In this document: in pieces, positions 10,901-18,900 of the stretch
How the letters are laid out: every line of letters starts with the position of its first letter
Numbering within the stretch: the stretch's first letter is position 1
DNA from: Mermis nigrescens
Lineage: Eukaryota > Nematoda > Enoplea > Mermithida > Mermithidae
Assembly (NCBI GenBank): GCA_036768485.1
Contig: JAVLUZ010000154.1
Location: 2,934,529 to 2,998,528, forward strand
Direction of reading: 5' to 3'
Length of the DNA stretch: 64,000 nucleotides
Made by a program: the position numbers and the translations under genes
The notes under the pieces: model-generated
The model's database searches: none
Seen by the model: only the letters and a program-made list of their open reading frames with translations
What the model was told of the DNA's origin: nothing

Positions 10901-11807
10901 GCCAGGTGCAAGATTTTTCAAAGGTCAAAAAATAGTCCCAAAAATAATGGTATTGCGAAAAAACACCATTTTTCAACGTTCCTCATCGAGCACTATCCAT
11001 TGGCATCAAAAAATTGCGAAAAACACAGAGAACATTTTCGAAAATTGAATTCTGTGGGAGGGATATTTGGCCGTCTGGGAAGTGCATACCCTTCCCCCAA
11101 CGCCCACGTGTGTTGACTACTCCGTCTAAGATTTAGAATCCTTGGGCGGGGGAGGGGTGTTGGAGCTTTAGACCCCAGAATTAAATTTCCCTTTAGAAGG
11201 TGCTGATCCCCCAGAATTAAATTTCTATTGCGATGTTTTGATGCTAATGTGCTGAATTCAATGAGAAACATCAAAAAATGGTGTTTTTACCTCTACCTTC
11301 AATTTTCGGCACTTTATGATCTTAAAATTTTCGGACTCATAGATTTAAGGGAGGGGAATTTTTTTACATTTTTAATGCAAAATTCAGGAAATCGAGTAAA
11401 TGGCTAGCGTTGATTTTGTGTTTCCTCATTAACATGTACGAGTATCTAATGGATAACTAACTCGTTAAAATATATTTTATTCTGTCCAGATGGTATCCGA
11501 AAGAGCCAAGAAAGATAATAAAAATGTTCGAATGGAAAAGACCGCTTTGATGGATTTATTATTCCAAGCATTCGAGAAACATCAATATTATAAGCTGTTT
11601 GATTTATCTCGCGTGACCGCACAGCCGCCGGTAAACTACTGATTTGTTAGTGCTCTTTCATATTCGTAAGACGCACCGATTCTTGTTTAGAATTATTTGA
11701 AAGAAGTTCTTCAAGAAATTGCTACGTACAACACGATGCCACCGCATAAATACACATGGGAACTGAAGCCCGAATACAGACATTACAAAGACCCTGAGCC
11801 GATGTGA
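1782..11807 (+). CDS. GTF2F2: transcription initiation factor IIF subunit beta (RAP30), 3' four exons; 5' end outside window
   Basis: TFIIF beta binds RNA polymerase II with TFIIF alpha and helps bring it to the promoter during pre-initiation complex assembly in the nucleus. Coding exons are 1782..1905, 9021..9117, 11490..11630 and 11691..11807, giving about 159 C-terminal residues of a family usually near 250. Diagnostic blocks recalled from the family are IEGQVVQRAEC (exon at 1782), FKPVSRHAEL (9021), LLFQAFEKHQYYKLFDL (11490) and WELKPEYRHY (11691); the last two exons form the C-terminal winged-helix DNA-binding domain. All three introns are GT-AG and phase-compatible. The first visible exon begins in phase, needing one base from an upstream exon, so the N-terminal dimerisation domain lies left of the window. 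The gene is convergent with profilin. Introns are packed with transposons, the first being 7.1 kb. Confidence 0.93.
3051..3807 (+). mobile_element. hAT deletion derivative with a transposase C-terminus
   Basis: The TIRs are TAGAGCTGTGCCGGGGCCGG and, inverted, CCCCGGCACAGCTCTA. Flanking 8-mers are CAAAAAAT (3043-3050) and CAAAAAAC (3808-3815), a 7/8 target duplication. GGCCGGGGCC-type palindromes lie next to both ends. It contains a hAT C-terminal dimerisation fragment at 3392-3628, which supports the superfamily call independently of the TSD. Confidence 0.88.
3392..3628 (+). pseudogene. hAT transposase C-terminal (hATC dimerisation) fragment
   Basis: The open frame carries YPRLSQLARIYFSPPLTSTA followed by SERLFSKSG and LEMLVYMKCN. 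This matches the hATC pattern (P.L..LAR..L..P.TS..SER.FS..G....RR..L.P...E.L...K.N). Only the last roughly 70 residues remain; the BED finger and RNase-H-like catalytic core are absent, so it cannot encode an active transposase. The final part recurs at about 5925-6010 inside the related element at 5408-6235. Confidence 0.88.
4416..4943. other. intronic sequence, nothing recognised
   Basis: AT-rich sequence with no conserved open frame, terminal repeat or tandem array that I can see. Two related stretches (4620-4720 and 4720-4860) share the order 'AAAATCCCGAC...GGAACATAATTTGGAAAAA', suggesting an old local duplication. Confidence 0.35.
4956..5130. repeat. GGTTCC hexamer array, left end of the hAT
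   Basis: Imperfect tandem GGTTCC units in both the GGTTCC and CGGTTT variants. They produce apparent Arg-Asn-Arg-Asn frames on the opposite strand, which I regard as artefacts of the repeat. Confidence 0.85.
5408..6235. mobile_element. nested hAT, same family as 3051-3807
   Basis: It begins TAGAGCTGTGCCGGGGCCG and ends GGCCCCGGCACAGCTCTA with a perfect 8-bp TSD GTTTATAG (5400-5407, 6236-6243). GGCCGGGGCC palindromes line both ends (5415-5465, 6150-6230). A remnant of the same hATC 3' region lies at about 5925-6010. A copy of the 240-bp MITE family (5598-5844, CATGGGCA...TGCCCATG) appears to be inserted in it. Confidence 0.92.
6263..7333. mobile_element. nested hAT, CAGTGGCGGATCTAGG family
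   Basis: It begins CAGTGGCGGATCTAGGAT and ends AAATTCGCCCCTG with a perfect 8-bp TSD CTTGCAGC (6255-6262, 7334-7341). Internally it has four copies of the GGCGCGAAGCGCC-like motif (about 6715, 6810, 6955, 7193). A long relative lies at 58825-59395 and short left-end pieces at 42088-42195; its right end also appears at about 10560-10725. No transposase frame. Confidence 0.92.
7600..7745. repeat. GGTTCC hexamer array, right end of the hAT
   Basis: Mirror of the left array: GGTTCCGGTT units ending GGTTAACCGGCACATCCCTA. Confidence 0.85.
7860..8945. repeat. long dispersed repeat, copy 1
   Basis: Extended similarity to 44570-45965, including 'CCACATTGTAAACTTTAAAA', 'TTACCAATCAAAATAAA', 'GTTTGCTGCGACATG' and the end 'CAGTTATAGCTGTAGGGGTA'-like block. 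No recognised protein motif and no long open frame is conserved between the copies. The superfamily is unknown. Confidence 0.7.
9021..9117 (+). CDS. GTF2F2: GTF2F2 exon: linker before the winged helix
   Basis: The acceptor GTGGATTCAG|A completes the split arginine codon from the previous exon. Residues such as SAKPINQLRS and FKPVSRHAEL align with the family's SSKPVRLSQQ and YKPVANHQ blocks. The donor is GAACTC|GTAATA, phase 0. Confidence 0.88.
9118..11489 (+). other. GTF2F2 2.4-kb intron: repeats, no gene
   Basis: It contains a foldback-arm copy (9225-9400), a mixed block with GGGGGCTTAAAT-type MITE pieces (9400-9900), a truncated left end of the 240-bp MITE family (10090-10275, begins CATAGGTGGGCAGCACC), the right part of the CAGTGGCGGATC hAT family (10560-10725), and a complete 240-bp MITE (10877-11111). 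A further piece at 11150-11345 resembles 5640-5846. Confidence 0.65.
10877..11111 (+). mobile_element. 240-bp hAT-type MITE, copy 1
   Basis: It starts CACATGGGCAGCA and ends CGCCCACGTGT, flanked by GTTGACTG (10869-10876) and GTTGACTA (11112-11119), a 7/8 duplication. The internal core 'GCGAAAAAACACCATTTTTC' is diagnostic of the family. Confidence 0.85.
11490..11630 (+). CDS. GTF2F2: GTF2F2 exon: winged-helix domain, first part
   Basis: The acceptor is TCTGTCCAG|ATG and the donor CCGCCG|GTAAAC, both phase 0. It encodes the near-invariant AFEKHQYY motif. The basic stretch before it (SERAKKDNKNVRMEK) corresponds to the family's ERKKKEDGK region. Confidence 0.92.
11691..11807 (+). CDS. GTF2F2: GTF2F2 terminal exon
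   Basis: The acceptor is TTCTTGTTTAG|AAT. The exon encodes YLKEVLQEIA and WELKPEYRHY, then stops at TGA 11805-11807 after a short acidic tail. The intron before it is only 60 bp, the shortest in the window. Confidence 0.93.
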   Translation, partial: NYLKEVLQEIATYNTMPPHKYTWELKPEYRHYKDPEPM

Positions 11808-11902
11808 TTGTTCATTTGTTCGTACTCATTTACGGCATAAAAATTCTCTATTGTGAACTTGTATATGGGTACCTATCTATTTGTTTCTGTTTGTCCAAAT
11901 GT

Positions 11903-11908
11903 AATAAA
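11903..11908 (+). terminator. candidate GTF2F2 polyadenylation signal
   Basis: AATAAA lies 96 nt downstream of the stop codon, a typical spacing for an animal 3' UTR. Confidence 0.6.
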
Positions 11909-12291
11909 TATTGGCTTTAAAGTTAGCATAGCTTTGTCTGAAAGCAGAAATTTTACTCTTGTCGAGCTTGCTATACATATATTCTTAAACCACCATTGTG
12001 TGCTTCTCGAAATAATATGGCGTCGGTCGGTATGCCGTGTAAAATGCGTGCTCTCGCAGATATTTATAGATTACATAATTTCATCAAAGTTTTTTCCAAA
12101 AGCTGCATAGTTCGAATTTCTCATTCCTGGGTCAATATGAAGTGAATACAAAAAATAATGTAATACAGTGTAATGATTGACAGAATTATTGTATCCAAAA
12201 AAATTTGCAAAAAAAATGAAATATGCGATATGCAACCATTAATATAAGCTGACAGCGAAATTCAAAGTTATACCGCTCGGTCAGTTCAGAC

Positions 12292-12410
12292 ACGCATGGG
12301 TGCGGGGGCTGGACCCCGAAAAATCCCCATAATTGAATTTTCGGTGCAACATATTTTTGACAATTTTGCCCTATCGGACCACCCAGAATTCGGTTGCTGC
12401 CTATAAATGA
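12292..12410 (-). mobile_element. short hAT-type MITE of the 240-bp family, copy 2
   Basis: It runs from ACGCATGGGTGCGG to GTTGCTGCCTATAAATGA and is flanked by perfect GTTCAGAC duplications (12284-12291, 12411-12418). It is about half the usual length. It lies between two convergent genes, presumably near their 3' UTRs. Confidence 0.8.
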
Positions 12411-12613
12411 GTTCAGACGCTCTTCTTTAATATGTGTGTGTGTTTCGTTGGAACATGTTAAATAAAAATTCAGTGAATTCATGACTAAAAAATTAATAGA
12501 TGTTAACTTATTTCGTGTAAAATGGTCCTCAATTTATTACAATAGATCATTAGGTTGGATATTTATTCATTATCTGATGCTAATATTTCGATGCTTCTAT
12601 TTGTAGGTTAGCG

Positions 12614-12619
12614 TTTATT
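12614..12619 (-). terminator. candidate profilin polyadenylation signal
   Basis: AATAAA on the minus strand about 207 nt past the profilin stop. Another lies at 12562-12567; I cannot tell which is used. Confidence 0.35.
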
Positions 12620-12825
12620 ATTTTAAACTCGTTGATAGCAAACGCTTGCATAGTTTTATTGTGTTGTACATCTTAGATAACGGTGATAAATGAAATATTT
12701 TAACTCGTAGTCACACGTCGATAGATCATCCCGTTTTCCTGGTATAGCAGTTCATCAATGTTCTCTAAAAAATAAGGTATATGTAACGCTTGAATATACA
12801 AATGAATCACGAATGCGCCTCACTG

Positions 12826-12924
12826 CTAATATCCAATTCCTTTGAAGTAGTCCGCTAAGGCGCCGGAACATTTGCTGCACTCTTCTGGTTGAATTCCTTC
12901 AGCGTATAGGGCTACTATGACAGT
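12826..12924 (-). CDS. profilin exon 3 (C-terminal helix)
   Basis: The acceptor on the minus strand is CATATGTTTCAG|ACT. It encodes TVIVALYAEGIQPEECSKC and then the ALADYF block, ending at TAG 12826-12828. Alignment to profilins is colinear without gaps. Confidence 0.92.
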   Translation of the reverse strand, partial: TVIVALYAEGIQPEECSKCSGALADYFKGIGY

Positions 12925-15900
12925 CTGAAACATATGAAACCTGCTTTGGCTTCGCTCGTATCCGCTTAAATGCACAAGCGATTCGAATATGGTACATACA
13001 TACTTAAAGGATAGTTTTTCTTTTTTCTTTTGATTGAATCCTCGTAAAAACATAAAATTAGGCGTTAAGGGAAAATCAGGTTCAAATTTTAGCGTAGTCT
13101 CCTTAGGTGGGGAACAGACATATTCTGATGATCCGATGAGGGCAAAATCAACAAGAATTCAATTCTGGAGGCCTATTGATCTTGGGGAGGGCTCCGCCGA
13201 ATTCTCGGGAGGCCCACAGGCCCCCACGCCCGTGTATGGTCATTTCTGTACGCAATAACGAGCACATGATGTGAACAACATATACTGTTTAGAGATTATC
13301 TAGAGGGGTTTATTGAGTTAAAATGATCTTGATGATTGGTAAAAATATAATAATATGAGATAATTAATCCAAAGATCTATAATATAAGATAAATAATAAT
13401 ATTTGTGTTCTAGTAAGTTCCAGAATGGCATGCTCTTGAGATATGGTATTTTTACGTAGGAACTCTGAAAATTTTTTGGAATATTTTAATCTAAAAGTTG
13501 TAAGATTACCTATAAATATTCGGTCCAAATGAAATAATTTTAAATTTTCCATCCAAAAGAAACGGATTTGAATGACGCTAAAGGTACTCACTTCGGTATC
13601 AAATAACGGGCGTAACGAGGATTTTATTTCGGGGGCCAAAATTTTTAAGTCCTATATCTCGAGAAACGTTAGCAGGTACGCGAAAATAATGGCATTTTTG
13701 AGTGATTCTCGTCGAGATCTATGTCATGGTGAAGAAAAAATTTTAAAAAGAATTTAAAAGCTTGATTTCAAACTTGGATATCAAGGCCCGAATACCCGAA
13801 GGTGGAGTATCTCTTACTCCGGAGTAAATCATGGAGTAAAATTTTTCGGTATACCTGGAGGTGGAGTAGCGCTACTCCGGAGTAGATTTACTCCACGAAC
13901 CTACTCTTGCTCGGGGGCAGGAGTAAGTCATGGAGTAGCAAATCATTTTAATGCAAGCATAAGGTGGTTTTGCTGCTGGCTGTATATTTTCGAATTTATC
14001 GATAATGGGTTTGGTGGGTTTGTTCGAATTTCTTGATGTGCAAGAGAGAACGTATAGCAGGAATCAACTTATTTAATACTCATTTCAGCAGTGATCGTAC
14101 GGGGTCAGATTTTCACCCCCGATCGGGGTCGGGATGAAAAACCCCGGTTTTCGGGGTCGGGGTCGGGGTTGAAGATTAACAATTAACATTGCATGATTAC
14201 ATACCAATTTGAAAAGGATAAAAACGATACCTTCACTTGTTTGTAGGACATACTAATAAAGCTGGTTATGTTCAACATTTTATTTTCATTCCAAGTTCAA
14301 GCATGGTTTTAGCAATTTAGCATTACTTTCAATTTTAATCACTAATCGCTCTCGCTTTTTCGTATTCTTCCACAGTTTTTTCATAACGGTTTTCTATGGC
14401 GCACTGATTGTAGAGGAGCCAATGGCGCGAAGCGCCGAAAATTTTCGAAATTTTTACCGTTTTCATGTAGAATTTACGCCTTTTTATTGACAAACAGTTC
14501 GGAAATCATAAGTGGCGCAAAGCATCAAGAAATTTCCGTCATATTTTACCGCCCTAAGACAATAATCGGCGGTGCTAAGCGCAGGAAAATTTTGACGTTC
14601 TTACTCTTTAAACTCAATTTATACCGCTTAAATCATACAGAACAGATAAACTAATTGCGGCGCGAAGCGCCGAAAATTTTTAAAAATCCTAATCCTTTTA
14701 CCTTTTCTGTCCGCCTAAAAATCTCTTTCAACATATAGAACGAGATTGTACGGCTGGGGGTCTGGGGTGGCGCGCTCAAGCGCCACCTGCGAGGTCCAGA
14801 GCAGAACCCCCGAAAACTTTGTAAAAAAGCACTCTAATTTTTAATTAGTAAAGTTAAAATTTTCGCAAATTGGCGAAATCTCGGTTCTGGATTAAGTCAA
14901 AAAAAAACTTAAAATTGATTAACACCTACACTGCACAAAACTACTGAGCTGAAATGCGTTTTTCGACCTCTGCTTAGTATGTAGCGCAGCAACGGGTCGC
15001 ATCGCAAGTCGCAACCAATAAGTTATTGAAAGATGTATCGATGAGAATTTTGTTCTTACCATTTTCAGGCCCATTTGTGGCCTTCTTATTAACTAGTTCA
15101 GAAAACAGAAAATGCGCAAAAACACAAGAAAATTTGGCTTTTCCTTTCATTTAAAATAGAATTATGTGTCCTTGTAAAGAAAGATAAAAACAAAGCAGAG
15201 AATAGATAAATTGGTACGCAAACATTTTCGCACTTTTACTATTATGTTCAACAAGCATGTGCAGTTTCATTCAATGAACTAATAGTGCATTAAATCACTA
15301 AAGTGCTGCGAAGTGCTGGATTATTTTAACAGATTCAAGCTTTTAAATTCATTGGACCTGTATAACAATAAATAATAATGACTCGGCGCGAAGCGCTGAA
15401 AATTTTGACGTTTGTGCCTTTTTAAACTCAATGTTCTGGACACATTGCGCCAGAAAAATCAACATAATTTCTGAAAAATTCCGGGGGGCATGTGCCTCCA
15501 TTCCCCCCCCGGCTACGCCTGTGATTCCGCAGTAATTTCGGCGCACTTCATAATGGAAAATATGCGAATATGTACATATGTACGTCTTAACAACATGGCG
15601 ACCATGCGTACTTTTTATGAAATATCGCGAGTGTCGAGTTTAACATATTAATTTTGCTGGTGAATGAATCGTCCTTGTTCCAAATTTATTTGCTATTTAT
15701 ACATTTATTCTATGTACCAACAAATAAAATGCTATATTTCACCCCGAAAAAGGTTCAACCCCGACTCGAAAAATCATGCCCCCGGTCGGGGGTCGGGGTT
15801 TAGGCCGGGGTTTTTCGGGGTCGGGGTCCCCGTACGATCACTGCTCATTTGGCAAGTAGACCAAATCCATTTGCTATCTATGATGAAATCATTTTCGACT

Positions 15901-18900
15901 TCGGTTCAGATTTCAAAAACAAACTGTTCGCAGTATTGTCGATTTAGTTTATGATGACCTCAGACGATCTACTAATCGATCCAACAGTTTGTCTGTAGAC
16001 ACACGGGTAAATACTTCCCTATGCGTTCCATACAGGGGCAGCAGCCAAAATCTAGTGCCTGTGTGATGTAAAACAAAAAATCACAAAAAATGCCAATTCC
16101 TATAACTTTCGAAGAAATCAACGATAATGAAATTATTGAAGAAGCAAGAAATGCACAAGGGAATGCGAAGAGGAATCGTCTGATTGAACGCCGTTATTCT
16201 CTGTGATAAGGATAAAATTATGTTGGTTCACTCTATAAGTGTTTGTAAAATGCTTTTTTAATGCTTAAAAACGATGGCCAGCCGTAAAAAATTCAATTTT
16301 TCAAAATAATTCTGACGATGCTATTTTTCTATATGAAAGTTTGCCTTGAGCGAATATGTTTACCCTTTTCAAGTCTTTCCATTTTATTTCCAATTTAGCG
16401 ACGCTTCGATCGTTACAGTCCGAATTTTCCCTGAACACTTGTTCAATCATCTTCCACGATTTTTCTTGGCTAAAGATGTGGATACATCCGTTTTCTTATT
16501 TTCGATGATATCTTTGTATTGCATTATACACTCGACTAAAAATTCGGTCTCCGCTGTTGAAAAGTTTGTGTCACGTTTTTTCTTCTCATTCATGTTAAAA
16601 TTTTATTGAGTGAAAATGAGTAAATTTATCCAACGAGGTTTGATTCAATGAAAATAATCAACTATTTAAATAATCCTTTTTTTGTAAACATGCTCGAAGC
16701 ATGGCAATCATAGGTGGGCAGCACCGAAATTCTGGGGGGAGGGGGGTGAAAAAATTTCCAAAGGTCAAAAAATGGTATAAAAAGTGGTCGTATAGCGAAA
16801 AAACACCATTTTTCGACGTTTCTCATCATGCACTATCCAATGGCATCAAAAAATCGCTAAAAAAGCAAAAAAAATTTCAAAATTTGAATTCTGGGGGGTA
16901 TTTCAACTTCTGAGGGGTGCATACCCCAACCCCTCACGCCCATGTGTGATGGCAATGTGAACGGATATATCAAATGAGCGAATCAGACAGAGGCGCGTCA
17001 TCAACTATGTAAAACATTATACAATTCACTTCGAAGCAACTTTACTCCATGATTTGCTCCGGAGTAAATGCTTTACTCCACGACTTACTCCGGGGTAACT
17101 ACTCCATGCTTACTCCACTGTCGGGTATACCGAATCTCGGAGTAAGTTACTTCGCGATTTACTCTGGAGTAACTACTCCGGAGTTAGCCTTACTCCGGAG
17201 TAAATTTACTCCGCTTTCGGGTATTCGGGCCCAAGAATCTATCCTTTAAGCTATCTGTACGTTTAATTTCTCATATAGTTGAAGCTGGACTCCAAAACAT
17301 TCCGAAATACTTGTCTTTGCATTTAATTTTGCGGTTTTGCAAAGAAAACTAATGAAGTAAATAATAAATTGGCACGAAGCGCCGAAAATTTTCGACATAT
17401 TTGCTATTTTTTAAGTCAAATCTGGGCTTCTAATGTAAGAAATAAGATAGAAAAAGAGAAATCCGATTTTGAGTTTACTAGCTCAAAAGTAAGCTAAAAA
17501 TCTCTTTTGGTTGGGTTTTAGACCTACTTCGAGAATTTTCCATCTTACCTTTGAGGGACCCTTGCGTGTTTCAAAAATTATTTTTCATTCCTGGGGCGCC
17601 CCCTTCACCTTCCCTTGAATACAGGCAAGCGCCCGTCAATAAAAACGTTTTTTACAAGTTTATCATACGTCAGAACAGGACGTATTCCCACGATTTATAA
17701 ATTGCAAGCGTTCTTTATTTATTTAGGTATTTATTTCATCATTTACTCGATATCAAGAAAGAAAGCGAGGTGTCAAAGACACTAAGCATTATATTTATCA
17801 ATTGTATCTAGCATTTCTGAGCATGAATTGAAGTCTTTCGTGGATCACATGAAATCGAATCTTATGCAGTCATAACTTTATTTTTATATGTCAATTCAAC
17901 GTGTCTACCATAACTTACGTCAACCATTATCTTTTTTTGCATAGTATCTTCATAGGTTACCGATTGCAGTATAAAGAAAGCATTGCTTTGCGAAAAAAAC
18001 TGAAATTTTAGAGACATGCTTTTTAAACTATTTTTTTTGTCTCAATCTCCAAACTATAATTAATATGCAATAAGAATTAAATCTGGATTGACATTATCAA
18101 CTCCTTAATGTTTTATTTTTAGGGACTTTTATCGTACATGACTATCTGTTTTAGGCTTGACAGCAGCAGACATGCACGTGGAGGTTTGGGGGTCCTGGAT
18201 CCCCCTCAAAATAGATAAATGGATAATTTTGTGAGCTCTTGAGGTCAGCAGCACACATGGGCGTGGGGATGGGAGGTTTACACCACACGTGGGCGGGGGT
18301 TGGGGTTATGCACCCCCCAGAGGGCCAAATACCCCCCAGAAACCAAAATACCCCCCAACCCAGAATTCAATTTTTGAAATTTTTTCGCAATTTTTTATGC
18401 CAATGGATATTGCTCGATGAGAAACGTTGAAAAATGGTGTTTTTTGCTATACCACCATTTTAAAGACCATTTTGTGACCTTTGAAAAATCTTGTCCCGCC
18501 CATAATTTCGGTGCTGCACACCTATGCTTTACACCTCCAGAATCTATAATAACATTAAGCAGCGACCAGGTGCTTGATAGTGATCTTTAGGCTATGAGCT
18601 TGGTGTCAGGTTCAAAAAGTGAACTATACTTACTCTGATGTGTTTTGTACAAGAAAAATCCTCTTGATTCTTTTTTGCCAATAATTCTTTCATCATCAGC
18701 TTGTAGCACAAAGTATTTGTGTTCTTCAAATTTGAGACCAGACGATAAAAGATTGTCTCTATTATTGAACCCTTTCACTGCTACTTGTGCTTCTTGCTCA
18801 GTAATCTGAAATAAAATTTATAGTCGTGAAACGTTGATGCGTGTATATGGTTAAGGTTGTGAGAAAAGGGACGAGGGCACAACCAAACATGGGCAGCGCC

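Larger units (their letters stand above)
11808..12825. other. convergent 3' region of GTF2F2 and profilin
   Basis: It holds the GTF2F2 3' UTR with AATAAA at 11903-11908, a short MITE (12292-12410), and then the profilin 3' UTR on the other strand. No other gene seen. Confidence 0.6.
13785..17231. mobile_element. PIF/Harbinger-like element with ACTCCGGAGTAA palindromic arrays
   Basis: TIRs are GGCCCGAATACCCGAA at the left and the inverse TTCGGGTATTCGGGCC at the right, flanked on both sides by CAA, a possible 3-bp target duplication. Subterminal arrays of ACTCCGGAGTAA/TACTCCG units occupy 13800-13935 and 17040-17220. It contains a Myb/SANT-like DNA-binding fragment (minus strand, 16593-16301) and a short frame resembling the N-terminus of HARBI1-type transposases (16090-16206), the two genes expected of PIF/Harbinger. 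No DDE catalytic region remains. A hAT (14089-15843) and a MITE (16709-16948) are inserted within it. Confidence 0.75.
12925..18634 (-). other. profilin 5.7-kb intron, dominated by a Harbinger-like element
   Basis: Contents by plus coordinate: diverged MITE pieces (13075-13250); AT-rich sequence (13260-13780); PIF/Harbinger-like element with nested hAT and MITE (13785-17231); repeat pieces with GGCACGAAGCGCCGAAAA (17360-17400) and others (17400-17650); unassigned AT-rich sequence (17650-18230); and a 240-bp MITE (18284-18526). No host exon recognised. Confidence 0.65.

Noticed and set aside
13364..13639. Minus-strand 91-codon frame as a profilin exon
   Set aside because: It has no profilin similarity; the three exons found already give a complete, ungapped 127-residue profilin.
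16346..16609. An 87-codon plus-strand frame as a gene
   Set aside because: The opposite strand of the same interval encodes the recognisable Myb/SANT-like fragment.
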